From Oscillospiraceae bacterium (GTDB lineage Bacteria; Bacillota; Clostridia; Oscillospirales; Oscillospiraceae): a stretch of 64,000 bases of DNA. The stretch spans positions 62,001 to 126,000 of the forward strand of contig CAKASQ030000039.1 in NCBI GenBank assembly GCA_916988195.3, given 5' to 3'. The notes below the pieces were generated by a model that made no database searches, was not told the DNA's origin, and saw only the letters and a list, made by a program, of their open reading frames with translations. Positions within the stretch are counted from its first letter, which is position 1. Each line of letters opens with the position of its first letter. Shown here one piece after another: positions 8,403 to 17,400 of the stretch. A program made the translations under genes and the position numbers.

Positions 8403-9697
8403 AAAAAGCCATTGACTATATCGCTGATCCTGCAAAGACCGACGATAAGTTGCTGGTGTCCTCGTTCGGCTGCACCGTGGAAACCGCAGACCTTGAGTTT
8501 GAAAAAACACGGCTGCTTGCCATGCAGAAAGGCAACAATCTCGCCCACCACCTGATACAGGCATTTGAGCCGGGTGAGGTCAGCTATGCGCAAGCCCACG
8601 AGATCGGGCGGCAGCTTGCCGATGAAATCCTCGGCGGCAAGTATGAGTATGTCATTGCTACTCACATCAACAAGGAGCATTGCCATAACCATATTATTTT
8701 CTGTGCTGTGGATTTTGCGGAGCATAAGAAGTACATTTCCAACCGCAAAAGCTACGCGCATATCCGCCGTGTCAGCGACAGGCTATGCCGGGAAAACGGG
8801 CTGTCCGTTGTCGCGCCCGGCGCGGAGCGCGGCAAGCAGTATGCCGAATGGGACGCGCAGCGGAAAGGGACAAGCTATAAGCAAAAGCTAAAAATCGCCA
8901 TCGACAGGCTCATTCCCATTTCCAAAGACCTTGACGACCTCCTGCGTCGGTTGGAAGCCGAGGGGTATGAAATCAAACGAGGAAAGTATATCTCATTCCG
9001 CGCTCCCAGTCAGGAGCGATTTACCCGTGCAAAGACGTTGAGTGAAGCTTACACCGAGGAAGCCATAGCCGAACGCATCAAGGGCAAGGTCATTCTGAAA
9101 ACGCCAAAGCCGGAGCGCGGCAGCGTGTCGCTGCTTATTGACATTGAAAATTGCATCAAGGCGCAGCAATCCGCAGGCTATGAACGCTGGGCAAAAATTG
9201 AAAATCTGAAACGCGCTGCCCGCACAATGGTATTTCTCGACCAGCACGGCATTTCCCGCTATACCGATTTGGAGCAGAAGATCACGGAGCTTCAGGACAG
9301 CAACGAGCAAACGGCCGCTGCGCTGAAAGCATCAGAACGCTGCCTGTCTGATCTGGCGTTGCTGATAAAGCATACCGCCACCTACAAAGAGCTAAAGCCG
9401 CTGTATAGCGAATACAAAAAATCCCGTGACAAGGAAAAGTATCTACGCGGACGTGAGCGCGAAATCATTCTCTTTGAAGCGTCGGCGCGGGCGCTGAAAG
9501 CAGCGGGCATCGGTGACAAGCTCCCCGACCTTGCCAAGCTGCGCGAGGAATATTCCAGACTGTCCAAAGAAAAGGATCGGTTGTACGCTGAGTACGGAAG
9601 CCTGAAAAAACGTATGCGGGAATACGATGCCGTCAAGCAGAACATCGACAGCATCCTGTCCCCCAATCGTGGGCAGGAACAGGACAAAGCATTGTAG
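8363..9697 (+). CDS. MobP-type relaxase
   Basis: The protein has 444 residues. Its N-terminal relaxase domain (about 1-200) has a likely catalytic tyrosine in AIDYIAD (Y19) and the three-histidine metal motif in THINKEHCHNHIIF (H101-H110). The rest is a charged, coiled-coil-rich tail (about 290-430). It nicks one strand at oriT and pilots it to the recipient. The usual length in Tn1549-like elements is similar, so this copy appears intact. It overlaps mobC and is followed by the AbiE cargo. Confidence 0.93.
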   Translation: MAITKIHPIKSTLKKAIDYIADPAKTDDKLLVSSFGCTVETADLEFEKTRLLAMQKGNNLAHHLIQAFEPGEVSYAQAHEIGRQLADEILGGKYEYVIATHINKEHCHNHIIFCAVDFAEHKKYISNRKSYAHIRRVSDRLCRENGLSVVAPGAERGKQYAEWDAQRKGTSYKQKLKIAIDRLIPISKDLDDLLRRLEAEGYEIKRGKYISFRAPSQERFTRAKTLSEAYTEEAIAERIKGKVILKTPKPERGSVSLLIDIENCIKAQQSAGYERWAKIENLKRAARTMVFLDQHGISRYTDLEQKITELQDSNEQTAAALKASERCLSDLALLIKHTATYKELKPLYSEYKKSRDKEKYLRGREREIILFEASARALKAAGIGDKLPDLAKLREEYSRLSKEKDRLYAEYGSLKKRMREYDAVKQNIDSILSPNRGQEQDKAL

Positions 9698-9710
9698 CTT
9701 CTCTGACATT

Positions 9711-9741
9711 CACACATTATTTTCAAGTAATTTAATGTGTG
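9711..9741. promoter_or_regulatory. AbiE operator, palindrome 1
   Basis: CACACATTA (9711-9719) and TAATGTGTG (9733-9741) form a 9-base inverted repeat. AbiEi antitoxins are known to repress their own operon by binding two inverted repeats in the promoter. This is the upstream one, centred about 54 bases before the second. Confidence 0.7.
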
Positions 9742-9756
9742 TTCATCGTTTCGCAG

Positions 9757-9785
9757 TTGACAACCGCACATTATTTCTCTATAAT
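9757..9785 (+). promoter_or_regulatory. Promoter of the abiE operon
   Basis: TTGACA (9757-9762) and TATAAT (9780-9785) are both perfect consensus and 17 bases apart. The -10 box lies inside the second operator palindrome, so binding there should block RNA polymerase. Confidence 0.85.
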
Positions 9786-9793
9786 ATAATGTG
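9767..9793. promoter_or_regulatory. AbiE operator, palindrome 2
   Basis: CACATTAT (9767-9774) and ATAATGTG (9786-9793) form an 8-base inverted repeat over the -10 box. It shares the CACATTA half-site with palindrome 1. Confidence 0.7.
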
Positions 9794-9818
9794 TGATTGT
9801 CAAAGCGAGGTGAGAAGC

Positions 9819-10412
9819 ATGAACGCCAAGGAGAAAATCGAAGAACTGCTGGAAGCGTCGGAGGACGGCACGATCACCGCAGCGCAGGTGACGGAAGCCG
9901 GGCTGCACCGCAGCGTTTTACAGGAGTTTGTTAAGAGCGGCGAGATGTACCGCTTTGGGCGCGGTCTGTATGTGCGTAGCAGCGCATGGGAGGACGATTT
10001 CTACCTCTTGCAGCGCAAGTATGGGCGCGGAATCTATTCGCACGATACCGCTCTGTATCTGCTGGGCTATTCAGACCGTACCCCGGCGAAATATACGATG
10101 ACCTTTCCCAAGGGCTACAATGCCCCGTCCTTGAAGCAGGAGAACCTAATCATCAAGCGCGTTGTGCCGGAAAACTACGAGTTCGGCAGAATTGAAATTG
10201 AATCCCCATCCGGCAATCCAATTCGTGTTTATGATTTGGAACGGACGCTGTGTGACATTCTGCGCGGCAGCGGCAGCGATGTTCAGATCGTCGGAGAAGC
10301 TATGAAACGCTATGCAGCGTCCAAAGATAAGAATATTCACAAACTGATGCAGTACGCAGACCAGCTTCGCGTAAAGCCCAAGGTGCTGCGATACATGGAG
10401 GTTTTGCTATGA
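9819..10412 (+). CDS. abiEi: AbiEi-type antitoxin
   Basis: The protein has 197 residues. The ATG at 9819 follows a ribosome site (GAGGTGAG); the open frame continues upstream through the promoter but cannot be transcribed from there. The N-terminal winged helix (ITAAQVTEAGLHRSVLQEFVK) binds DNA; the C-terminal antitoxin domain includes GIYSHDTALYLLGYSDR and VYDLERTLCDILRG, as in type IV AbiEi proteins. It should repress its operon through the two upstream palindromes and counteract AbiEii. The gene overlaps abiEii in ATGA. Confidence 0.92.
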   Translation: MNAKEKIEELLEASEDGTITAAQVTEAGLHRSVLQEFVKSGEMYRFGRGLYVRSSAWEDDFYLLQRKYGRGIYSHDTALYLLGYSDRTPAKYTMTFPKGYNAPSLKQENLIIKRVVPENYEFGRIEIESPSGNPIRVYDLERTLCDILRGSGSDVQIVGEAMKRYAASKDKNIHKLMQYADQLRVKPKVLRYMEVLL

Positions 10413-11254
10413 TTACAAAAAATCCGATGCAACTGAAAGCCTTCATCAAGAACAAAGCGGCAGAGAAGCATATCTCGGCGCAGCTCGTCATGCAGAACTA
10501 TATGTTGGAACGGCTGCTGGAACGGATCTCGCTCTCGCCCTATAAGAACAATTTCATTCTCAAAGGCGGATTCCTGATCTCCGCCATTGTGGGACTGGAC
10601 ACGCGGGCAACAATGGATCTGGACACAACGATCAAGGGCTTCACCCTGACGCATGAAGCAATCCGCAAAATCTTTACAGAGATTTGCGCTGTCCAGATCG
10701 CCGACGACGTGCAGTTTGAGGTTATCGGCATCTCTGACATTCGGGAAACCGACGATTACCCCGGCATACGGGTCGCGCTGAAAGCGAACTATCCGCCGAT
10801 CAGCGTACCGCTGACGGTGGATGTCACCACGGGCGACATGATAACGCCCCGTGAGGTGGAATACACATTCTCCCTGCTGTTCGATGACCGCACGATCAGT
10901 ATTCTTGCCTACAACCTTGAAACGGTACTGGCGGAAAAGCTGGAAACTGTGCTGTCCCGCAACATTGCGAATACCCGTCCGAGAGATTATTACGACGTAC
11001 ATATCCTGTACGCGCTGCGCGGCGCGGAATGTGACAAAGCGACGCTGCGCCGGGCACTGGAACGAACGACGCAGAAACGCGGCAGCGGCACGATCCTGAC
11101 AGACTACCCGGAGATTATGAAAGAGATTCGCGAAAGCGATACGCTCCGTAGACTGTGGGAGAAATACAGCCGCGAGTATGAGTACGCAAAGGACATTTCC
11201 TTTGACGATACCTGTAATACCATTCAGACGATTATGGACGCAATCATGGCGTAA
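10409..11254 (+). CDS. abiEii: AbiEii-type nucleotidyltransferase toxin
   Basis: This 281-residue protein is a DNA polymerase beta-like nucleotidyltransferase. It has the motif GGFLIS (53-58), the two metal aspartates in TMDLDTT (D70, D72), a third acidic site in TVDVTTGD and the conserved ETVLAEKLETVLSR with RPRDYYDV. AbiEii toxins arrest growth of the host, which gives phage resistance and stabilises mobile elements; related MenT toxins modify tRNA acceptor ends. All expected motifs are present, so the toxin looks active. Confidence 0.93.
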   Translation: MITKNPMQLKAFIKNKAAEKHISAQLVMQNYMLERLLERISLSPYKNNFILKGGFLISAIVGLDTRATMDLDTTIKGFTLTHEAIRKIFTEICAVQIADDVQFEVIGISDIRETDDYPGIRVALKANYPPISVPLTVDVTTGDMITPREVEYTFSLLFDDRTISILAYNLETVLAEKLETVLSRNIANTRPRDYYDVHILYALRGAECDKATLRRALERTTQKRGSGTILTDYPEIMKEIRESDTLRRLWEKYSREYEYAKDISFDDTCNTIQTIMDAIMA

Positions 11255-11272
11255 ACGAAAGGAGGCTTCTTT

Positions 11273-11665
11273 ATGGGTTGGTTGGCAGCGCAGGGCGCGA
11301 TTATGGCGATTGGGCTTTTCATTGGGCTTGTCTGCTCGGTGATCGGACTATTCTTTGGGCATATCATTCTCTTTGACAGCATCGCTCTCGGCATCGCCGC
11401 CGGAGTATGCTGCAATCAGTTCACCGCAATTCATCCGGCGCTGTGCCTTGTGATCGGCATTGCAACATTTCTGCTGCTGTTGTGGCTGCAAAATACCAGC
11501 ATCGGCTTCTGGCTCGTCGGCGGACTGCTCACGCTGATCTATGCAGCGGTGTTCGGGCTGCTGGCCTACTTCATTTCGGAGCATGATCCCATCTGGGGCT
11601 GGGTGATTTTCGGTCTGGTGTTCCTCGTGGTCGGTGCGCTGCACCTACGCGCACGGGATAGCTGA
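11273..11665 (+). CDS. Four-helix membrane protein of unknown function
   Basis: The 130-residue protein is almost entirely hydrophobic, with four predicted membrane helices (about 8-28, 33-50, 58-72 and 78-125). AAAGGAGG precedes the start, 18 bases after abiEii, so it is probably in the same transcript. No family was recognised. Its place between a toxin-antitoxin pair and a caspase-like gene hints at a defence or stability role, which is inference only. Confidence 0.65.
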   Translation: MGWLAAQGAIMAIGLFIGLVCSVIGLFFGHIILFDSIALGIAAGVCCNQFTAIHPALCLVIGIATFLLLLWLQNTSIGFWLVGGLLTLIYAAVFGLLAYFISEHDPIWGWVIFGLVFLVVGALHLRARDS

Positions 11666-11848
11666 AAGCAAGCGCAAAGTCACGGCTTAGAGTGCCTGTA
11701 TGCCTTGCTGAGAGCGGCTTTACAGCGTGGAGGATGCAAGGGGCGTATGTTTTCCCTGCCAGTTATGAAAAACGAGTTTGAAAGCGTGACCGGAAAATGC
11801 AAGTACAGCATAAACAAGTTGGTTCTTCTCAAAATACGGAGGGGTTTT

Positions 11849-13204
11849 ATGAAAAAACGAGCAATTCTTTTTGGAATGTTCCACTACAATAGAAGCGCTT
11901 CAATTACAGCAAACGATCTACCAAGCACAGAAATTGATGTAAAGACATTAGAAAAGAGATTAAAGCAGTTACAGTTTGAAACCGTTTCATATATGGATCT
12001 TTGCTTGAAAGATATGGAGCAAAAGATAACTGAATTTGCAGATACAGCTCCGTGTGATTCTCTGAATGTAGTATATTTCTCTGGACATGGCGGACACAGC
12101 AAAGGCGAGAACTATTTGTATCCTGTGGATTTTGGGAATAGCTTGGATGCAAGAATGTCTATTGAAGATAGCGCATTTAATCTCAAACGAATCCAACCGC
12201 TTTTCAAAAGAAAAGTGAAGCTCTTGATAATTGTTGATGCCTGCCGCGACAAATTAAAGCCAGATTATGCTTGTAATTATTCGGAAATGGTCGCGCCACA
12301 AGATACATACATAGCCTACGCCACGCAATTTGGAGATTGCTCTGGTTGCACTCCAGCAATAAGCTATTTTACAGAAGCGTTATGCGACAATATCTTAACT
12401 CCGAACATCTCGGTTGATCGACTGTTTACTGATGTGCGGGCTACTCTCTATTTGAAACACGGCAGACAAATATCAAACAGCGTAAACGGGTTTATGAGTG
12501 ATATTTCTTTGAACGAACAGGCCGACCACGATAAAGTGGGAAATTTGGTTTTGCAGTTTGTGGATCACTATGGCGATATGTATGTTGATAAATATGGTCC
12601 CTTTGCAGGAGATGACTTAGTGTTCATAGATGCAGCACAATATTGTGGTATCAGTGTATTAGACGCAATCTATAAATTCCAAAAACTTGATGCAGAACGA
12701 TGCCACGTTACCGATAGCCTTTCAGAAAGCCACAAAAAACTAATTGCATTTTGGGGAATGTTGGGGAACGGTTTAGCGCAGGATGAGTTTTATACATGGA
12801 AATACCGAGGACGACCTATAAGATTAGGAGAAATCCCACCGTTGCCATTAGATATGCAAAAACCTATGCCGGATGCTGGAAAAGAAATTGAAGTTGATTT
12901 TAAGCTCAATATAAAGCATGATGGGATATACATTTCAACAAATCTACCAGATAACTACCAGCTTTTTGGAAAGATAAATGGCAGGTATTCATTCAACAAC
13001 ATCGTTGTTAAGAGTGGAAACGCCCAAATACCTCTTTCTGATAAAATATCCGAGGTTTACGCAGTCGATTTGTATTCAGTTGTGCCTACTATTTCGGGAG
13101 TTGATAGCTCTATCATAGGAGAAAAGGCTCGAAATCTTGTGGGGCAATATGTAAAGTTTTCCCCAATCAGCGGAAACTCCATTGAATTTCATTACAAGAA
13201 ATAA
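11849..13204 (+). CDS. Caspase-like cysteine protease (peptidase C14 family)
   Basis: The ATG at 11849 has GGAGGGG just upstream; 451 residues. The N-terminal domain (1 to about 230) is a caspase p20 fold: RAILFGMFHY at the start, the catalytic histidine in VVYFSGHGG (H80) and the catalytic cysteine in LIIVDACRDK (C132). The C-terminal 220 residues match nothing I recognise and may be a sensor or effector domain. The gene is clearly more AT-rich than its neighbours, so it was acquired separately. Caspase-like proteins act as suicide effectors in several bacterial defence systems; the role here is inferred from that and from the adjacent AbiE pair. Confidence 0.85.
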   Translation: MKKRAILFGMFHYNRSASITANDLPSTEIDVKTLEKRLKQLQFETVSYMDLCLKDMEQKITEFADTAPCDSLNVVYFSGHGGHSKGENYLYPVDFGNSLDARMSIEDSAFNLKRIQPLFKRKVKLLIIVDACRDKLKPDYACNYSEMVAPQDTYIAYATQFGDCSGCTPAISYFTEALCDNILTPNISVDRLFTDVRATLYLKHGRQISNSVNGFMSDISLNEQADHDKVGNLVLQFVDHYGDMYVDKYGPFAGDDLVFIDAAQYCGISVLDAIYKFQKLDAERCHVTDSLSESHKKLIAFWGMLGNGLAQDEFYTWKYRGRPIRLGEIPPLPLDMQKPMPDAGKEIEVDFKLNIKHDGIYISTNLPDNYQLFGKINGRYSFNNIVVKSGNAQIPLSDKISEVYAVDLYSVVPTISGVDSSIIGEKARNLVGQYVKFSPISGNSIEFHYKK

Positions 13205-13206
13205 AA

Positions 13207-13254
13207 ACGCGGGACGCAGCAGCCATCATCGGCTGCCGCGCCCCGCGTCGTCTT
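13207..13254. terminator. Bidirectional terminator between convergent genes
   Basis: ACGCGGG-A-CGC-A-GCAGCC pairs with GGCTGC-C-GCG-C-CCCGCGT around a 6-base loop. T tracts flank both sides. It separates the caspase gene (plus strand) from the minus-strand transfer operon. Confidence 0.85.
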
Positions 13255-13473
13255 TTACTCTGCGTCGGAAAGCGTCATGGTGAACTGCGCTTCCTCAAAT
13301 GCTGCGTCGGTCATGTTGTGCAGCTTATGGATCGTCTGCTCTGCCAGCGGGCGCATATCTGCGTCCATATCCGGCAGCGCGTCGGAAATCGCCGCAATCG
13401 TTCTGCGGTGGTCGTGCTTGTGATAAATGCAGATCAGGTTTTCTTCCTCAATGGTAAACGAAACATTGTCCAT
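13255..13473 (-). CDS. Transposon-transfer assisting protein (TTRAP-like)
   Basis: The protein has 72 residues, starting MDNVSFTIEEENLICIYHKHD. The ATG at 13473 is preferred because GGAGGT lies 7 bases before it, although an ATG two codons upstream overlaps the previous stop. The pattern FTxEExNLxCIY near the start, LPDMDADMRPLAEQTIHKL in the middle and an F-EE-F-x-M end is that of TTRAP family proteins of ICEs. It is the last gene of the minus-strand run. Function within transfer is not established. Confidence 0.75.
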   Translation of the reverse strand: MDNVSFTIEEENLICIYHKHDHRRTIAAISDALPDMDADMRPLAEQTIHKLHNMTDAAFEEAQFTMTLSDAE

Positions 13474-13475
13474 GC

Positions 13476-14426
13476 TCATACCTCCAAATCATTGTCTTTC
13501 GCCTTTGCCGCTGCCTTTTTCGGTGCAGCGGTCTTTTTTGACTGTCCCTCCTTGAGCTGCGCCCGGACAGAGGGACGCTGCTTGCGCAGCGGCAGATCGC
13601 GCCGCTCGTCCTTGCTGATAAAAGCGAAAACGCCGTGTCTGTCCTTGACGGAGGAAAGATACAGCGTCTTATACGGAAGCAATGCAAATAGCCGCTCATG
13701 TTCCTTGCTGGATGCGATACGCTCAAACCACGGCGACACTTCTACTACAAAATGCGTTCCGTTGGGGCTGTTGGGCGCTTGCAGGGATTGAAACGCCGCC
13801 GAAAGGCGCTGTGCTTCGGCAAGCACCTTTTCGTCGGAGAGCCGTCCGATATGCTCCTTGAAATTGCCGGGTTTCAGCCGTTCACGCTTCCGGCTCTCGT
13901 CGCGCAACAGATCCCGCAGCGCGTCCGGGTCATGCGGCACAGCTTCATAGCACACGAACTTTCCGTACTCCCGATCCGGCGTCGCTTCAAAGCGGTATTC
14001 CTTGGGCAGCTCCCGTGAGCCGTTTTCATAGATTAGACGGTTATTGTCTGTCCGCAAGGCGGTCTGGATTGCAAGCTTGGCTTTCGCTGCATAGTCCAGC
14101 TCATAAATGCTGCCTTTTACCTTGCCGCTCTCCATGCCGGACAGCACCACGGCATAGGCAAGTACACGCTCCTTGGTCTGCTCATGGTAGAAACGGAACG
14201 TATTATGCTCCCGCGTTCCGCGCAGAAACACGTCCCGTTCCCGCAGACAATGCGTTCCGTTGGGGCGGGAAAACCATAGATAGACCTTATTCTCGGCATT
14301 TTTGCTCTTTGCCGCCTGTGTCAGAATCTTCTTGTCGATGTCAAAATCATTCTGAAAGGCGGCTGTGTTCTGCTGCATGATCTGTTGCAGGGATGCCAGC
14401 ACATCCACATTTTCAAATTTATTCAT
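13476..14426 (-). CDS. ICE-associated protein of unknown function with C-terminal RPSVR motif
   Basis: The 316-residue protein is soluble and has no signal peptide. It contains KVYLWFSRPNGTHCLRERD near residue 48 and THFVVEVSPWFERIASSKE near 225. The C-terminus carries RPSVRAQLKEGQ followed by a lysine/alanine tail. The RPSVR-type motif also occurs in the polyvalent protein and in the PcfB-like protein. The gene starts just after the stop of the polyvalent protein and probably serves conjugation or establishment. I do not recognise a named family. Confidence 0.6.
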   Translation of the reverse strand: MNKFENVDVLASLQQIMQQNTAAFQNDFDIDKKILTQAAKSKNAENKVYLWFSRPNGTHCLRERDVFLRGTREHNTFRFYHEQTKERVLAYAVVLSGMESGKVKGSIYELDYAAKAKLAIQTALRTDNNRLIYENGSRELPKEYRFEATPDREYGKFVCYEAVPHDPDALRDLLRDESRKRERLKPGNFKEHIGRLSDEKVLAEAQRLSAAFQSLQAPNSPNGTHFVVEVSPWFERIASSKEHERLFALLPYKTLYLSSVKDRHGVFAFISKDERRDLPLRKQRPSVRAQLKEGQSKKTAAPKKAAAKAKDNDLEV

Positions 14427-14429
14427 AGG

Positions 14430-17400
14430 TCACTCCATTTCCAAAGCCTGCCGGATGCTCCGCTTGGTTTCCTGTTCCTTTTCCCGCTGCTGCGGCTTGC
14501 CGGACTGCACACGATCTGCTTTGAGCTGTGCGCGGATAGACGGCTTTTTGCCGTCCGGGTCGCGCTGCGGCGTTCTGCTGTCCTCGGCCTTGACCGTTGC
14601 GGCAAGCGCAGAGAGCGAAATCACCTCGCCGCGCTTTGCCTTTTCTTCCAGCTCGTCCACGGACGGGGTGTTGTTGATCTGCCCGTCAATCATATTGTAG
14701 TTCTGCTCGGTGGACAGCTCCGCCGTGCGCATATAGTTTTCCTGTTCCCGCTGCTCGGCGGCAATGGCAAAGGCCTGTGTGCCGTTGCCCATGATAAGGT
14801 ACTTGCCGTCATCGGTGCTGTGGTGATACCCATAGCCTGCGGCTTCCATCTGCTCACGGTTCATATCGGCAACATGGAAGCTGCCGCGCGGCGTTGAAAT
14901 GCGCTCTCCGGTCAGGTGGGCGTCAGGGGCAGCGGATTCCTGCTGCTGGGCGCTGCGCTGCACGTCAATGGGCTTTTCCCCGGAGATAGGCTGAATACAG
15001 GAAATGTACCCTGCGGCGTAGTATGCGTTTTTATTAAGCTGGCGCTGCCATGCGCCGACGCTGGGTGCCCAGCGGAAGCCGTTTGCTTTCAGCTCGTCCC
15101 GCGCCGCTTCATCCGGCTTGCCGTCAAAGAACACTTGCAGACGGTTATCCGCTTTGTTTGCTTCCACGCGCCCGCCGTCAAATTCCCATCCGGCAAAATT
15201 GGTGTCCTCATGCTGCCGCACCTGTTCAATGCGCCCACGGATGCGGCGAATCTCGGCATTGTTGTTGGAGAGCATATAGGCGGGATACGGCCGGCTCTTA
15301 CCCAGATGCCAGGACTGCGCCATTTCCTGCTGCAATTTGGTGATCTGCTCCGGCGTCAGACTGGGGCAGCCCTCCAAAGTCTTATTCTTACGGAAATAGG
15401 CGTTGACGGCTTTCATGGTTTCCTGCGCCGATTCCAGCTTGACGAGCTTGGCTTCCAGCTTTGCCACTGCCTGCGGGTCATCCATGCTGATACCGCCCAT
15501 GCCTGTGCTGCGGATCTTGTCCAAAATCCCCTGAACATCCTGCCATTCCTGCATATTGCGGTCACGGGCGGCGTTTTGCTTCTCTTTCTTGCGAACGGGG
15601 AAATTGCTGCCGCCTGCAACGAGGATCGAGGGAACACGGGCTTCAATGGCATAGTGGTCGTTCAGATTTTCCGCCAGCTTGCGGGCGTAGGTGTCCAGCA
15701 GCGCGTCAATTTTCTCATGGTACATGGGATCGACGCGCTCTTTCTGCCGCTGCGCAATCGCCGCTGCCTGATCTACCATCTGCCGATATTCGGCGGTGGC
15801 GCTGCCTGCGGCGTAGTCGCGGTAGCTGTTTGCATCGTTGGCACGGCGGGCAGCGCCCTCATTGATGGTGTAATACCTGACGGCGGTTTGCTCCGGCGCG
15901 GTATCTGCGGGCGGCGCTTTCTCCGGCTGCTCCTGTACGTCGGCGGGCTGCTCCTGCGGCTCGTAGCCATTGGCGGCATATTCCTCCACGGTCATGCCTG
16001 CGGCTTCGGCTTCCTGTGCGATCTCACTTTCTACATGGGCTTTGTAGTCCTGAAGCTCTTTATCAAAATCGGAAAGCTGCGGCGGATCGGGCAAGTGATA
16101 ATCGCCAGCGTTCAGCTTTTCCCGGCAAGCGTCCACATGAGCAAGAACTGCATGAAAATATGCCGTCTGCTCCGGCGTCAGATTTTCTCCATTTTCCAGC
16201 ATATCCGCAGCGGTGCGCTCCTGCTCGGAGAGGTTACAATGCAGACGCATATACGGTACAAACTCGGTGAGAAGCGTTGCGCGCTCGGCCTTGTCCTTTT
16301 CCCACGCTTCCGCGCCCTCGTTGTGCAGCACAAAGTTTTTCCAGCTCTCGTCCTTGGCGTAGTATTCGTGATAGGCTTGGATATGGTCGATCAGAGCGCC
16401 GTCCCCGTCGCCAAAGTCCTGCCGCCCCTCGTAGCTGTCACGTTCCCCGTGGAATGTGCAGTCAATGCGGAATTTGGTTTTATCGTACCAGCCGCCTGTG
16501 TAACCGGGCTTCTCACGCTCGGAACGCTTTTCCTCGTCCAGCGCCTTAAAGAGCGCGTCGGCGCGGGCAAGTGGGAGCTGTTCACCCTCTTGCAGCTTAT
16601 CGCTCTCGCTCCAAAGAATCGTCACGACGGGCTGCACCGCAGGATTAAGGGAGGTTGCTTCCTTGCCGGACACTTCCTCTTGGGCATGGAACATGGCAAT
16701 CTGCTCGTCGCTCGCATAGGTCAGGTCGCCAAACTCCAAATCGTTCAGCTCGCCTTGGATCAGCGCAGCCAGCGATTCATACTGTCGGCTTTCAATCAGC
16801 ACATCACCCAAATATTTTTCAATGCGGAAGTCCGCCAGGTTTGCGTATGCCTGAATGGGGACTTCATCATCCGTAACGGTCGTGTGTCCAATACCAACGG
16901 CGGACAGGTCGCTGAAATCTGCGCCGGAATGAAATTCTTCGCGGCAGTAATCGTCGATCAGCTTTTTCGCAAGCTCCAATTCAGCGCGTTCCCGTGCGGC
17001 GTCGCTCAGATGCAGAGAGTAAAGGCCGGAAGCAGAGGAAAAGCCGACGTTGTTGAAAACATAGTCCACATCACTTTCTTTCAGCGCTCCGGCTGCGTAG
17101 TAATTTTCCCGCGTGGGTGTCGGGCTTACGCTGCCGGATGCAATGTCGTGATTCAAGCCCGTTTCCAAGTGCGTGCAGATTTTTCCGTCCACCGCCAGCG
17201 TCGCATAGTACCAACCTATGTAACCGTTGCTTTGCTGATCTGCGCCGTCGTTGAACTCCACATTCAGCAGCGTGTAGGGCTTCAAGCCCTTTTCTGCGGC
17301 AATGGCATTGTCCTGAAGCTCGCGTTCTTTGAGGGCGGTATAAGCAGTTTCCTTTGCAACGCGGATGATTTCAGGGTTATACCGCACCAATGCGCTATCG

